A DNA stretch of 64,000 nt from Cupriavidus sp. MP-37 (GTDB taxonomy: Bacteria; Pseudomonadota; Gammaproteobacteria; Burkholderiales; Burkholderiaceae). The notes beneath the pieces were generated by a model. The model did not search any database, was not told where the DNA came from, and saw only the letters and a program-made list of their open reading frames with translations. The stretch lies in assembly GCF_020618415.1 (NCBI RefSeq), contig NZ_CP085344.1, positions 62,001-126,000 on the forward strand. Direction: 5' to 3'. Of this stretch, positions 1-10,645 are shown one piece after another; positions within the stretch are counted from its first letter, which is position 1; each line of letters begins with the position of its first letter. Both the position numbers and the translations under genes were made by a program.

Positions 1-446
1 ACCGTGCCGCGATCGAGCGCCTGTACCAGATCAAGCGCCAGGTGCTGCGCCTGCGCAATGCGGTCAGCCCGGTCGAGGACATGTGCGGCCAGTTGATCCG
101 GCTGCACGAAGAACTGGTGCCCAGGGAGTTGCGCGCCTATTTTCGCGATATCGAAGACCACGCCAGCCGGCTGGTGCGCACGCTCGACGTGGTGCGCGAA
201 ATGCTGACCACGGCGGTGCAGGTCAATCTCGCGCTGGTGACCGTCGGCCAGAACGAAGTGGTCAAGCGGCTGGCCGGCTGGGGCGCGATCCTGGCGATCC
301 CGACCGTGGTGTTCAGCCTGTACGGCATGAACTTCGATTTCATGCCCGAGCTGAAGGTCCACTACGCCTATCCGGCGGTGATTGGCATGACCGCGGTGGC
401 GTGTGGCGCGCTGTGGCGGCGGCTGCACCGCGCGGGGTGGATCTGA
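1..446 (+). CDS. CorA-family divalent cation transporter, C-terminal part (5' end outside window)
   Basis: The reading frame is open from the window edge, so this is the 3' end of a longer gene. The encoded segment has a long helical stretch, then two hydrophobic segments joined by a loop carrying Tyr-Gly-Met-Asn-Phe near position 330. The GMN motif at the end of the first transmembrane helix is the signature of the CorA/MIT family of Mg2+/Co2+ channels, and the short basic C-terminal tail is also typical. The protein would form a pentameric inner-membrane channel with its N-terminal funnel in the cytoplasm. The substrate metal cannot be decided from the C terminus. Confidence 0.88.
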   Translation, partial: RAAIERLYQIKRQVLRLRNAVSPVEDMCGQLIRLHEELVPRELRAYFRDIEDHASRLVRTLDVVREMLTTAVQVNLALVTVGQNEVVKRLAGWGAILAIPTVVFSLYGMNFDFMPELKVHYAYPAVIGMTAVACGALWRRLHRAGWI

Positions 447-592
447 GCCCGGGGTTGGTCATATTGGTACGACGAATGGCCATGTCGCCATTGTTCGCCG
501 GTTGATTATTCCCGTCGATATTGCAGCCGCTACCCGGCACCCCGGCAGACTCCTACACTGGAGCAGAGAAGGCCCAGCGCCCGGAGTCCGCC

Positions 593-1294
593 ATGTCGAA
601 AGCCCGTTCCCCGCATGCCGCCGTGCTGGCCGGCATCCTCAGCGCATGGCTGTGCCTGCCTCCGGCCGCCGCCGCACCGCAGCCGCCCGCTCCCGCGCAG
701 GCACAGACCCGCGATGCCGTCGCGGCTTACGAATCGGGGCGCTTCGATGAAGCCTTGCAGGGCTTCTCCGGCGCCGCGCGCCAGGGCAACCGCCTCGCGC
801 AATTCAACTACGCGATGATGCTGCTGCGTGGCGAGGGCACCGCCGCCCGGCCGCAAGAGGCGCTGGTGTGGCTGCGCAAGGCGGCCGACAACGGCATGAC
901 CCATGCGCAATACACCTGGGGCGACCTGTACGAGCGCGGCGAACTGGTGCCGAAATCGCTGGAAGAAGCGAACCGCTGGTACGAGCGCGCGGCGCAGGGT
1001 GGCCACGTGCAGGCGCAGATGGAACTGGCGACGAACTATTTCACCGGGCGCGGCGTGCCGCGCGACTACGCGCAGGCGTTTGCGTGGTACCGGCGCGCGG
1101 CGAGCGCGGGGGATGGCGGCGCGCAGTACATCGTCGGCAGCTTCTATGAACGCGGCGAGCCTGGCGTGGTCGACCGGGATATCGAGCAGGCGAAGATCTG
1201 GTACGCGCGCTCCGCGGCACACGGGGATCCGGGGGCGCTGGCGAAGTTGCGGTCGCTGCTGGAGGAGACGGTGAGGGGAAGGGCGGGGATGTAG
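593..1294 (+). CDS. Sel1/TPR-like repeat protein with signal peptide
   Basis: The protein has 233 residues. The ATG at 593 gives a clean N-terminal signal peptide (about residues 1-28, basic start, hydrophobic core, Ala-rich cleavage region) and is preceded by a GGAG stretch; an in-frame TTG at 521 would bury the signal peptide, so it was not used. The mature part holds about five Sel1-like repeats of roughly 36 residues with the usual A..G...A...L/Y...G pattern. Such repeats act as protein-protein scaffolds, here probably in the periplasm. Partner and function are not known. The gene is followed at once by the interspersed repeat that hosts the IS element. Confidence 0.85.
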   Translation: MSKARSPHAAVLAGILSAWLCLPPAAAAPQPPAPAQAQTRDAVAAYESGRFDEALQGFSGAARQGNRLAQFNYAMMLLRGEGTAARPQEALVWLRKAADNGMTHAQYTWGDLYERGELVPKSLEEANRWYERAAQGGHVQAQMELATNYFTGRGVPRDYAQAFAWYRRAASAGDGGAQYIVGSFYERGEPGVVDRDIEQAKIWYARSAAHGDPGALAKLRSLLEETVRGRAGM

Positions 1295-1390
1295 GCAAGA
1301 ACTGCCATCACGACAACGAAGCGGCGGTTTTGAGTGCTCCAGCGCCGCCGGAGCTAGCCCAAGCAAGGTGTTCTCCCTCTCCCCTCATGG

Positions 1391-1396
1391 GGAGAG
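1391..1396. repeat. Target site duplication, left copy (GGAGAG)
   Basis: The hexamer GGAGAG directly abuts the left end of the IS and is repeated at 2653-2658 after the right end. The uninterrupted repeat elsewhere in the window has it only once. Confidence 0.9.
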
Positions 1397-1445
1397 TGTA
1401 TGGACCGGGGACATGGGTAACACATGTGCCAGGACATGGGTAACA
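1397..1445 (+). repeat. Left terminal inverted repeat of the IS481-type element
   Basis: This 49-bp sequence begins TGTATGGACC and carries two copies of GGACATGGGTAACA. It matches the reverse complement of 2604-2652 at 45 of 49 positions. Confidence 0.92.
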
Positions 1446-1459
1446 GTCCAGTCTCTAGC

Positions 1460-2572
1460 TTAATTGGCCTCCTGTAGGTCTATTGTGGCCACCTTCTGAT
1501 GGCAGAAGTAGACATCAAAGGTGCCGTCCAAATCCACGCGAGGGCGCAGCGCTACGGGCGTTCCGACCAAGGCTCGTCCGACCCGGAACGTCTTTCCTCG
1601 GAAGCAGATGCGCCCACCGTCGCCTACCTTTCGCACGATGTCATCGCTGCCGTACTCGATAGGCGGGAGCTCGCGCGGCATCGTCCGTGGACTAGGCGCA
1701 TAGCGGCTTGCGGGTGTCTCCATATCCAGGGCGTGGTGTGGGCGCTTGAAGTTGTACACGTGGCGCCAATGGCTGAAGTGATGCTGCGCATCGTCCAGAT
1801 CCCGGAAGCGCTGGTTGGCCAACAGCTCTGCCTGCATGGTTCGATGGAAGCGCTCGTCCTTACCGTTGGTCTGCGGATGGCGAGGTCGGCTATGACTGAG
1901 CCGCACCCCCAGGCGGATCAGCCAAGCACCCAACGTGGTAAGTGCACGGGGCACTGGAGAACCCCAGGGCGGGCCGTTGTCTGCATTGATGCGCTCGGGC
2001 AGCCCATAGCGCGCAAAAGCCTTCTCTAACGCTTCCTGTACGGATTCAAACTGTTCGTTGCCCAAGGCCCTGAGCAGCACATTGAACCGGGAGTGATCGT
2101 CCAAGACCGTGAGTGGGTGGCACCGCTGCGTGTCGGTAGCGAAGTGGCCTTTAAAGTCAATTTGCCATAGTGCATTGGGCCGGTCGTGCTCGAAGCGCTG
2201 CCAGGCTGTAGCGGCCGAGCTGGCGGCCGGATCGATCAAGCCATGGCGGCGCAGCACCCAATTGACTGTGCTCGGGGCGATTTGGACGCAGTGGTCACGC
2301 TCCAGTACGCGTGCGATCTTGCGGGCGCCCCAGGCCGAATGTTCGGCTCGGATCGCTAGCACGCCCTCTTCGACGGCAGCTGGCGTTCGGCCGGGAGAGC
2401 TATGTGGCCGCCGAGTTCGGTCGTCCAGATCCTCTCGGTTCAACCACTTGTAACCGGTCTTGCGACTGATGCAGAAGCGGCGGCAAAGCTCCGCAATATT
2501 GGCGTCCGCCTGGCGTGCCAGGCGGACGAACTCTTCTCTTTGCTGCTTCACGGTGGTTTGGCTCCAGGGCAA
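1460..2572 (-). CDS. IS481-family DDE transposase
   Basis: The 370-residue protein starts at a TTG with the Met-Pro-Trp opening common in this family. An N-terminal helix-turn-helix (about residues 20-50, IAELCRRFCISRKTGYKWL) is followed by an rve/integrase catalytic core. The acidic triad is visible: Asp in WQIDFKG, Asp in NADNGPP, and Glu in the HPQTNGKDERFHR block. The length suits a full transposase and there is no stop or frameshift. It cuts and rejoins the element ends using the 49-bp inverted repeats. Its family is told from IS3 by the single ORF and the TGT ends. Confidence 0.93.
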   Translation of the reverse strand: MPWSQTTVKQQREEFVRLARQADANIAELCRRFCISRKTGYKWLNREDLDDRTRRPHSSPGRTPAAVEEGVLAIRAEHSAWGARKIARVLERDHCVQIAPSTVNWVLRRHGLIDPAASSAATAWQRFEHDRPNALWQIDFKGHFATDTQRCHPLTVLDDHSRFNVLLRALGNEQFESVQEALEKAFARYGLPERINADNGPPWGSPVPRALTTLGAWLIRLGVRLSHSRPRHPQTNGKDERFHRTMQAELLANQRFRDLDDAQHHFSHWRHVYNFKRPHHALDMETPASRYAPSPRTMPRELPPIEYGSDDIVRKVGDGGRICFRGKTFRVGRALVGTPVALRPRVDLDGTFDVYFCHQKVATIDLQEAN

Positions 2573-2603
2573 CGTTGTCCTCCCGCTGACTAAGCGGGAA
2601 AAG

Positions 2604-2652
2604 TGTTACCCATGTCCTGGCACACCTGTTACCTATGTCCCCGGTCTATACA
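2604..2652 (-). repeat. Right terminal inverted repeat of the IS481-type element
   Basis: Read on the minus strand it begins TGTATAGACC and contains two GGACAT(G/A)GGTAACA boxes. It lies upstream of the transposase gene, so it may also overlap the transposase promoter. Confidence 0.92.
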
Positions 2653-2658
2653 GGAGAG
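2653..2658. repeat. Target site duplication, right copy (GGAGAG)
   Basis: Second copy of the 6-bp duplication made by insertion of the IS481-type element. Confidence 0.9.
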
Positions 2659-2811
2659 GGCTGGGGTGAGGGGTGGTTTAGCTAGGAACCACATGAAGCG
2701 GGGCCAACGTTTTTTCATCACCGCGGCTCCGGCAAACGTCCGCCCTCACCCCCGCCCCTCTCCCGCAAGCGGGAGAGGGGAGCGAACCGGCGCGGGTTGA
2801 ACCGCTCAACC

Positions 2812-4269
2812 TTACCCCAGCTTCTTCCTCAACAACTCGTTCACCTGCGCCGGATTCGCCTTGCCCTTGGTCGCCTTCATCGCCTGGCCGACCAGCGCAT
2901 TGAATGCCTTCTCCTTGCCCGAGCGGAATTCCTCGACCGACTTGGCATTGGCGGCCAGCACGTCGTCGATGATCTTCTCCAGCTCGCCGCTGTCGGACAT
3001 CTGCTTCAGCCCCTTGGCCGCGATGATGGCGTCGGCGTCGCCGCCGTGCTCGCCCGCCCACATCGCCGGGAACACGTCCTTCTTGGCGGTGTTGTTCGAC
3101 ACCGTGCCGTCGGCGATGCGCGCCAGCAGCCTGGCCAGTTGCGCCGGCTTGACCGGGGCGGCGTCGATGGCGATGCCTTCGCGGTTGAGCTGCGAGGCCA
3201 CGTCGCCCATCAGCCAGTTGGCGGCGGGCTTGGCGTTGGCGGCGCCGGCATCGGCCACCACGGCCTCGTAGTAGGCGGCGAATGCCTTGGTCGCGGTCAG
3301 CGTGGTCGCGTCATACGCGGACAATCCGTATTGCGACACGAAGCGCGCCTGCATCGCGGCCGGCAGCTCGGGCAGCGCGTTGCGCACGCGCTCGATCCAG
3401 GCTGGTTCGATCTCCAGCGGCATCAGGTCGGGGTCGGGGAAGTAGCGGTAATCGTGCGCGTCTTCCTTGGTGCGCATCGCGCGCGTTTCGCCGGTGTCCG
3501 GGTCGAACAGCACAGTGGCCTGCTGGATCTTGCGGCCGTCTTCGATCTCGGCGATCTGCCACTGCACCTCGTATTCGATGGCCTGCTGCAGGAAGCGGAA
3601 CGAGTTCAGGTTCTTGATCTCGCGGCGCGTGCCGAATTCCTTCTGGCCGACCGGGCGCACCGACACGTTGGCGTCGCAGCGGAAGCTGCCTTCCTGCATG
3701 TTGCCGTCGCAAATGCCCAGCCACACCACCAGCGAGTGCAGCGCCTTGGCGTAGGCCACCGCTTCGGCGGCGCTGCGCATGTCGGGCTCGGTGACGATTT
3801 CCAGCAGCGGCGTGCCGGCACGGTTCAGGTCGATGCCGGTCATGCCGGCAAAGTCCTCGTGCAGCGACTTGCCCGCATCTTCTTCCAGGTGCGCGCGCGT
3901 CAGGTTGACGGTCTTCTCGTAGAACTCGCCCTTCCTGCCCTCGACCTGGATGGTGATGGTGCCGCCCTGCACCACCGGGATCTCATACTGGCTGATCTGG
4001 TAGCCCTTGGGCAGGTCGGGGTAGAAGTAGTTCTTGCGCGCGAAGACGCTGCGCGGCGCGATGGTGGCGCCGATCGCCAGGCCGAACTGGATCGCGCGCT
4101 CGACCGCGCCCTGGTTCAGCACCGGCAGCACGCCCGGCAGCGCCAGGTCCACCGGCGACGCCTGCGTGTTGGCCTCGGCGCCGAAGGCGGTGGAGGTGCC
4201 GGAAAAAATCTTGGAGGCCGTCGACAGCTGCGCGTGCGTTTCGAGGCCGATCACCACTTCCCATTGCAT
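2812..4269 (-). CDS. gatB: Asp-tRNA(Asn)/Glu-tRNA(Gln) amidotransferase subunit B
   Basis: The protein has 485 residues, normal for GatB. It opens with the conserved [10 protein letters not shown] block, followed by the [11 protein letters not shown] region, and ends with the helical GatB/Yqey tail that binds the tRNA elbow. GatB activates the misacylated Glu or Asp on the tRNA with ATP and receives ammonia from GatA through a channel. It works as the GatCAB heterotrimer in the cytoplasm to make Gln-tRNA(Gln) and/or Asn-tRNA(Asn). The gene reads in the same direction as gatC and gatA, but two unrelated genes and an 89-bp gap separate it from gatA. Confidence 0.97.
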   Translation of the reverse strand: MQWEVVIGLETHAQLSTASKIFSGTSTAFGAEANTQASPVDLALPGVLPVLNQGAVERAIQFGLAIGATIAPRSVFARKNYFYPDLPKGYQISQYEIPVVQGGTITIQVEGRKGEFYEKTVNLTRAHLEEDAGKSLHEDFAGMTGIDLNRAGTPLLEIVTEPDMRSAAEAVAYAKALHSLVVWLGICDGNMQEGSFRCDANVSVRPVGQKEFGTRREIKNLNSFRFLQQAIEYEVQWQIAEIEDGRKIQQATVLFDPDTGETRAMRTKEDAHDYRYFPDPDLMPLEIEPAWIERVRNALPELPAAMQARFVSQYGLSAYDATTLTATKAFAAYYEAVVADAGAANAKPAANWLMGDVASQLNREGIAIDAAPVKPAQLARLLARIADGTVSNNTAKKDVFPAMWAGEHGGDADAIIAAKGLKQMSDSGELEKIIDDVLAANAKSVEEFRSGKEKAFNALVGQAMKATKGKANPAQVNELLRKKLG

Positions 4270-4358
4270 GGCGGTATTCCTGTTCGGTTCTTTCGGTGTT
4301 GTCTGTTGCGAGGGAGCGGCAGCGCCGCCCCCGTGTTCTGTCTGGTGTTCCTGTGCCG

Positions 4359-5471
4359 TCAGGGGTCGGGGCTGGCGAGCCAGGAGTCGAGCTGGGCCAG
4401 CGCGGCCACGCGGGCCACCGCGTCGCCGCCGACGGTGACGCTCTGGCTCTTGCGCATCGCGGCGGCGGGCACGTCGGTGCGCCGATGCAGCTCGCTGGTG
4501 CCGTCAAAGCCGTGATAGGCGCCCGGGAAGATCTCCAGCCGGAAGCGCGCGCCCGGCTGGCGCGCCTGCACCGCGCTCTGCAGCATGGCGCAGCGGGTCG
4601 CCGGGGTCCAGTCGTCGGCGCCCCCGATCATCAGCAGCAGCGGCGCGCGCAGGCGGAAGCTGTGCTGCTGCACCGCGCGCTTGCAGCCCGGGTAGAACGC
4701 CACCGCGCGCTCGACCGGCGGCGTGCCGGTCGGCCACGGGCGGCTGGCGTCGACCGTGGCCAGCACCGCCTGCGCGCCGTTCGACCAGCCCAGCAGCACG
4801 ATGCGCGACGCGTCGACGGCAGGTTGCTGCGCTACCCAGCGCAGCGCGGCGAGCGCATCGGCGCGGCGGGTGCGGTCGTCGATGGCGCGGTTGTCGATCG
4901 GCTCGGCGCAGATGCCGTGAGGCCTGCCGCGCGCGCTGAAGCTGTCCGGCATCAGCACCGCGTAGCCGCGTTCGGTGAGCCAGTGCGCGTATTCGCGGTA
5001 GCGTTGCTGCAGCAGCGCGGCAACATCCGCGGTGTCAGCGCCCGTTGCTGCTGCGCTGCCTTCGCGCGCGGCGCGCTGCGCCAGCAGGCCGCCGCAGCCG
5101 TGCAGCGCCACCACCACCGGCAGCGCGCGCGGCGTGGCGCCTTCGCGCGGCAGGAACCAGTAGGCGGTCAGCGCCGGCGTGGCCGCATCGCCGCGCAGCT
5201 GCACCCGCTGCGCGGGCACGGGCGCGACTGCCGTCCTGGCCGCTGCCGCCGAAGCGGGCGCGGCCCGGCTCACTGCGTTCGGCGCTAGCGCGCCCGCCGG
5301 CGTCAGCGGTGCCGGCGCGTCCAGGGCGGGGGCCGGCAGATCCGGCGTATGCGCGGCGGCCCCCGCGAGCCACGCGCCCAGGCCCAGCGCCACCGCGGCG
5401 CGCAGCCATGCCGCCGCCGGGTGGGCGGCGCGCGGCGCGTGATGCGGGGTGGCGAGGGGGGCGTGCGGCAT
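4359..5471 (-). CDS. Secreted dienelactone hydrolase-like alpha/beta hydrolase
   Basis: The protein has 370 residues with a long basic/hydrophobic N terminus that looks like a signal peptide (hydrophobic core about residues 20-40, AxA region following), then an Ala/Pro-rich linker. The hydrolase fold starts near residue 110 with [10 protein letters not shown] (oxyanion loop). The nucleophile elbow is G-W-S-N-G (about residue 225), the acid lies in the GGADDWTP block and the histidine in GAYHGFDG. This fits the dienelactone hydrolase/DLH-like esterase group. The substrate is unknown; a secreted location argues against a role in aromatic catabolism. It lies between a lipoprotein gene and gatB in the gat gene string. 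Confidence 0.85.
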   Translation of the reverse strand: MPHAPLATPHHAPRAAHPAAAWLRAAVALGLGAWLAGAAAHTPDLPAPALDAPAPLTPAGALAPNAVSRAAPASAAAARTAVAPVPAQRVQLRGDAATPALTAYWFLPREGATPRALPVVVALHGCGGLLAQRAAREGSAAATGADTADVAALLQQRYREYAHWLTERGYAVLMPDSFSARGRPHGICAEPIDNRAIDDRTRRADALAALRWVAQQPAVDASRIVLLGWSNGAQAVLATVDASRPWPTGTPPVERAVAFYPGCKRAVQQHSFRLRAPLLLMIGGADDWTPATRCAMLQSAVQARQPGARFRLEIFPGAYHGFDGTSELHRRTDVPAAAMRKSQSVTVGGDAVARVAALAQLDSWLASPDP

Positions 5472-5489
5472 GGCCAGGCGGCAGTGGCT

Positions 5490-5948
5490 TCAGCGCGTGC
5501 GGGCGCAGGCGCCGGTGCCCGGCTCGAACATCACCGGCCAGGCTTCCTCGTAGATGCCGGGGGTGCAGCGCTGCTGGCAGTTGGCGTGCGCCAGCGTGAC
5601 GCGGCGCGGATCCTGCCACACCATCAGCTTGCAGCCGCTGCCGTCGTTGGCGCGCAGCTCGATATGCGGCTTCTTCTGCGTCTGGCGGAACTCGGCGAGG
5701 TTGAAGCTGCATGAGCCGCGCTTGCCGACCCACAGCTTCCACGACAACTGCTGCACGCTGTTGTCCGCGATGCGCAGTTGCGCGTCTTCGCGGAAGCCGT
5801 CTTCCTCGGTGCGGCGGCAGTCGCCGGCCAGGTCGATGTCGCGGCTGGCGATCGGCGTGGGCTTGCCGATGATCGGCAGCTGGATGCAGCCGGCGACGAG
5901 CGCGGCGAGCGCCGCGGCGGCAAGCAGGCGGAGCAGGGTGCGGGTCAT
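5490..5948 (-). CDS. Small Cys-rich putative lipoprotein between gatA and the hydrolase gene
   Basis: The protein has 152 residues. The ATG at 5948 starts a lipoprotein signal peptide with basic MTRTLLR, a leucine/alanine core and the lipobox Leu-Val-Ala-Gly-Cys (Cys about residue 21). Longer in-frame starts lie inside gatA and were rejected. The mature chain has six further cysteines and could form disulfides in the periplasm. No family is recognised. Only two bases separate it from the gatA stop codon, so it is probably translated from the gat transcript. Confidence 0.72.
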   Translation of the reverse strand: MTRTLLRLLAAAALAALVAGCIQLPIIGKPTPIASRDIDLAGDCRRTEEDGFREDAQLRIADNSVQQLSWKLWVGKRGSCSFNLAEFRQTQKKPHIELRANDGSGCKLMVWQDPRRVTLAHANCQQRCTPGIYEEAWPVMFEPGTGACARTR

Positions 5949-5950
5949 GG

Positions 5951-7456
5951 TCAGGCCTTGGCGGGGCGGCGCAGGTGCCAGTCGGTCGCCTGCTGGAACG
6001 CATGCGCGGCCTGCAGCAGGCGCGCTTCGTCGAAGTAGTTGCCGATCAGCTGCAGGCCCACGGGCATGTTGCCCGCGCCGAAGCCGCACGGCACGCTCAT
6101 GCCGGGCAGGCCGGCCAGGCTGGTCGACAGCGTGAAGATGTCGGCCAGGTACATCTGCACCGGGTCCGAGGTCTTCTCGCCCAGCTTCCACGCCACCGTC
6201 GGCGCCACCGGGCCCATGATCACGTCGCACTGGGCGAAGGCGCGCTGGAAGTCGTCGGCGATGATGCGGCGGATCTTCTGCGCCTGCAGGTAGTAGGCGT
6301 CGTAGTAGCCGTGCGACAGCACGTAGGTGCCGACCAGGATGCGGCGCTTGACCTCGGCGCCGAAGCCTTCGGCGCGGGTCTTCTTGTACATGTCGAGCAG
6401 GTCGCGGTACTCGGCGGCGCGGTGGCCGTAGCGCACGCCGTCGAAGCGCGACAGGTTGGACGAGGCCTCGGCCGGCGCGATCACGTAGTACACCGGGATC
6501 GACAGCTCGGTCTTGGGCAGCGACACCTCGACCAGCGTGGCGCCCAGCTTTTCATATTCGGCCAGCGCCGCGCGCACCGCCTGCTCGACGTCGGCCGCCA
6601 GGCCCTTGCCGAAGTACTCCTGCGGCAAGCCGATGCGCAGGCCGGCGAGCGGGCGCCCGGCGGTGGCGCCGGCGCGCGGCTGACCCAGCAGGCGGGTGTA
6701 GTCCTCGTCCACGCCGCCTTGCTCCGGCGGGATGCTGGTCGAGTCCTTCGGGTCGAAGCCGGCCATGGCATTGAGCAGCAGCGCGCAGTCCTCGGCGGTG
6801 TGGGCCATCGGGCCGCCCTGGTCGAGCGACGAGGCAAAGGCGATCATGCCGTAGCGCGACACGCGGCCGTAGGTCGGCTTGATCCCGGTGATGCCCGAGA
6901 ACGATGCCGGCTGGCGGATCGAGCCGCCGGTGTCGGTGCCGGTGGCGGCGGGCGCGAGCCCGGCGGCGACCGCCGCGGCCGAGCCGCCCGACGAGCCGCC
7001 GGGCACGCGGCTGGCGTCCCAGGGGTTGCGCACCGGGCCGAAGTGCGAGTTCTCGTTGGACGAGCCCATCGCGAACTCGTCCATGTTGGTCTTGCCCAGC
7101 GTGACCATGCCGGCGGCGGCCATGCGCTCGACCACGGTAGCGTCGAACGGGCTTTCATAGTTGCCCAGCATCTTCGAGCCGGCGGTGGCGCGCCAGCCGC
7201 GCGTGACGAACACATCCTTGTGCGCGACCGGCACGCCGGTCAGCGGCGCGGCCTCGCCGCGCGCGCGGCGCTCGTCGGCGGCGCGCGCCTGGGCCAGGGT
7301 CAGCTCGGCGTCGACGTGGATAAAGGCGTTGAGCGCGGCGGCCTGCTCGATGCGGGCCAGGTACTCGCGCGCGAGTTCCTCGGCGGAGACGGTGCGCGCG
7401 GCCAGGGCGTCGGCGAGCTGGCGCAGGGAAGTCACGGAATCAGCGGAAAAGGGCAT
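5951..7456 (-). CDS. gatA: Asp-tRNA(Asn)/Glu-tRNA(Gln) amidotransferase subunit A
   Basis: This 501-residue protein is an amidase-signature enzyme. The catalytic Lys is seen in PVAHKDVF (about residue 80) and the Ser-cis-Ser pair in the Gly/Ser-rich [14 protein letters not shown] block (about residues 155-180). GatA hydrolyses glutamine to release ammonia for the transamidation carried out on GatB. It lies 85 bases downstream of gatC and ends two bases before the lipoprotein gene. Length and motifs are normal for the family. Confidence 0.97.
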   Translation of the reverse strand: MPFSADSVTSLRQLADALAARTVSAEELAREYLARIEQAAALNAFIHVDAELTLAQARAADERRARGEAAPLTGVPVAHKDVFVTRGWRATAGSKMLGNYESPFDATVVERMAAAGMVTLGKTNMDEFAMGSSNENSHFGPVRNPWDASRVPGGSSGGSAAAVAAGLAPAATGTDTGGSIRQPASFSGITGIKPTYGRVSRYGMIAFASSLDQGGPMAHTAEDCALLLNAMAGFDPKDSTSIPPEQGGVDEDYTRLLGQPRAGATAGRPLAGLRIGLPQEYFGKGLAADVEQAVRAALAEYEKLGATLVEVSLPKTELSIPVYYVIAPAEASSNLSRFDGVRYGHRAAEYRDLLDMYKKTRAEGFGAEVKRRILVGTYVLSHGYYDAYYLQAQKIRRIIADDFQRAFAQCDVIMGPVAPTVAWKLGEKTSDPVQMYLADIFTLSTSLAGLPGMSVPCGFGAGNMPVGLQLIGNYFDEARLLQAAHAFQQATDWHLRRPAKA

Positions 7457-7541
7457 GACAGTCGGTTGGCATCAGGGGTGTTGTACTGGCGGGCGGACCG
7501 TGCCGGGGCTGGCGGCGCCGGGGGCACGGACCGGGCAAGGG

Positions 7542-7841
7542 TCATTCGATGACCTTGGGCACCAGGTACAGGCCGTTTTCGGTGGCCGGCGCGGGGCGCT
7601 GGTAGTCGGCGCGGCGGTCGGCTTCGGTGACCACGTCCTCGCGCAGGCGCTGGACCATGTCGCGCACGGCCGACAGCGGATGCGCCAGCGGCTCGATGCC
7701 GGTGGTGTCGACCGCCTGCATCTGCTCGACCAGCGAGAAAAAGTTGTTCAGCTGCGCAAGCGTCTGGGCGGCCTCGTCATCGCTGGTTTCGATGCGGGCG
7801 AGGTGGGCAATGCGCTTGACGTCGGATAGGTCGAGGGCCAT
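7542..7841 (-). CDS. gatC: Asp-tRNA(Asn)/Glu-tRNA(Gln) amidotransferase subunit C
   Basis: The 99-residue protein has the GatC pattern: [17 protein letters not shown] at the N terminus, [14 protein letters not shown] in the middle and the D..PLAHP block. GatC wraps around the GatA-GatB interface and stabilises the complex. It is the first gene of the minus-strand gat string and faces mreB across a 598-bp intergenic region. Confidence 0.96.
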   Translation of the reverse strand: MALDLSDVKRIAHLARIETSDDEAAQTLAQLNNFFSLVEQMQAVDTTGIEPLAHPLSAVRDMVQRLREDVVTEADRRADYQRPAPATENGLYLVPKVIE

Positions 7842-9483
<1,642 letters not shown>

Positions 9484-9679
9484 GCAGGACGCTCACGTGG
9501 CGATGCGCGGCCTGCCGGATCGACCGATCATGGCGCCGCCGCGGCGCCGCATCCGCCGGGGCCGGGCCCTGGCAGCTCCCGCCGCCCGACCGTGCCGCGC
9601 CTGTCCCCGCCAGGGGCCGGGGCGCGGCAAGGCGGGCGGCGGGGCGTTTCCGCGTGGCCTCCGGCCTTTGTTCGGGTAA

Positions 9680-10645
9680 ATGGATTACTCCCCTCCGCCG
9701 CTCTTCAAGCAAGGCACCTCGGCCGTCGCCAGGCTGGTCCTGTACGTGGGCATCGCGCTGGCGCTGCTGGTGGTCGACGCCCGTTTCGACGCGCTGCGCG
9801 TGGGCCGGCAGGTTGCCGCCACCGTGCTGATGCCGGTCGAGCGCCTGGTGCTGGCGCCGCGCGACGCGCTGCGCACCATGTTCGACTATGCGCAGTCGTC
9901 GGCGACGCTCGCCACCGAGAACCGCGAGCTGCGCCAGAACGCGGTGCAGCAGGCGCAGGCCTCGGTACGCCAGGCCCAGCTCGAGGCCGAGAACAACCAG
10001 CTGCGCAAGCTGCTCGGGCTTGCCCAGCAGTCGGCCACGCCGGTGACCGCGGCCGAGATCCTGTATGACGCGCGCGACCCTTACAGCCAGCGCATCGTCA
10101 TCGACAAGGGCAGCCAGCACGGCCTGCGCGCCGGCTACCCGGTGATCGACGAGCGCGGCGTGGTGGGGCAGGTCACGCGCGTGTCGCCGTTCCAGTCCGA
10201 GGTGACGCTGCTGACCGACAAGGACCAGGCGATCCCGGTGCAGGTGGTGCGCAACGGCCTGCGCAGCGTGGCCTTCGGCGGCGCCCGCGCGGGCCATCTC
10301 GACCTGCGCTTCATGGCCGCCGCCGCCGACCTGCAGCAGGGCGACCTGCTGGTGACCTCGGGCCTGGACGGCACCTATCCGCCCGGCCTGCCGGTGGCGA
10401 AGATCGTGCAGATCGAGCGCAAGGCCGATACCGCGTTCTCGCGCGTCTATTGCGAGCCGGTGGCCGGCGTGCGCGCGCACCGCCAGCTGCTGGTGGTGCG
10501 CTACGACGCCGCCATCCCGGCGCGCGAAGCGGTCGAGGCGCGCCCCGAGGCGCCGGTCAAGGGCGCCAAGTCCGCCGCGGCGCGCGCCGCCGCCGACAGC
10601 GCCGCGGCCGGCAAGGCCGCGCCCGCCAAGGAGGCACCACGGTGA
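9680..10645 (+). CDS. mreC: Rod shape-determining protein MreC
   Basis: The 321-residue protein has a short cytoplasmic tail, one transmembrane helix (about residues 15-38), a coiled coil (about 65-115) and the beta-rich periplasmic MreC domain to about residue 275. The C-terminal ~50 residues are Ala/Lys/Pro-rich and disordered. MreC links MreB and PBP2 and activates PBP2. A 196-bp non-coding gap separates it from mreB; the stop codon overlaps the mreD start. Confidence 0.95.
   Translation: MDYSPPPLFKQGTSAVARLVLYVGIALALLVVDARFDALRVGRQVAATVLMPVERLVLAPRDALRTMFDYAQSSATLATENRELRQNAVQQAQASVRQAQLEAENNQLRKLLGLAQQSATPVTAAEILYDARDPYSQRIVIDKGSQHGLRAGYPVIDERGVVGQVTRVSPFQSEVTLLTDKDQAIPVQVVRNGLRSVAFGGARAGHLDLRFMAAAADLQQGDLLVTSGLDGTYPPGLPVAKIVQIERKADTAFSRVYCEPVAGVRAHRQLLVVRYDAAIPAREAVEARPEAPVKGAKSAAARAAADSAAAGKAAPAKEAPR

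Larger units (their letters stand above)
1397..2652 (-). mobile_element. IS481-family insertion sequence, apparently complete
   Basis: The element is 1256 bp and holds one transposase gene on the minus strand. Its ends are 49-bp inverted repeats (1397-1445 and 2604-2652) that start with TGTAT and agree at 45 of 49 positions. Each end contains GGACATGGGTAACA or a one-base variant twice, likely the transposase binding site. It is flanked by a perfect 6-bp duplication GGAGAG (1391-1396 and 2653-2658). Removing the element and one GGAGAG restores a sequence matching the uninterrupted repeat at 14700-14870, so the insertion is precise. Terminal TGT and 5-6 bp duplications fit IS481. Confidence 0.93.
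1357..2790. repeat. Interspersed palindromic repeat, copy A (interrupted by the IS element)
   Basis: Bases 1357-1396 and 2659-2790 form one repeat split by the insertion sequence. It has two GC-rich hairpins (stems of the type CTCTCCCC/GGGGAGAG and CTCTCCCGC/GCGGGAGAG) at its ends, with a less symmetric middle. The same unit lies in inverse orientation at 14700-14870, and an edge-sharing shorter version lies at 57087-57230. This copy sits between the convergent genes for the Sel1 protein and gatB. The arrangement resembles the BIME/REP class of intergenic repeats. Confidence 0.85.

Noticed and set aside
2797..4515. 572-codon plus-strand frame opposite gatB
   Set aside because: Antisense shadow of gatB; low-complexity Leu/Arg/Gly/His composition.
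9484..9679. Possible small gene or RNA between mreB and mreC
   Set aside because: A short open frame exists, but it is Arg/Ala/Pro-rich with no ribosome site or family pattern; GC-rich palindromes here have no T-run.
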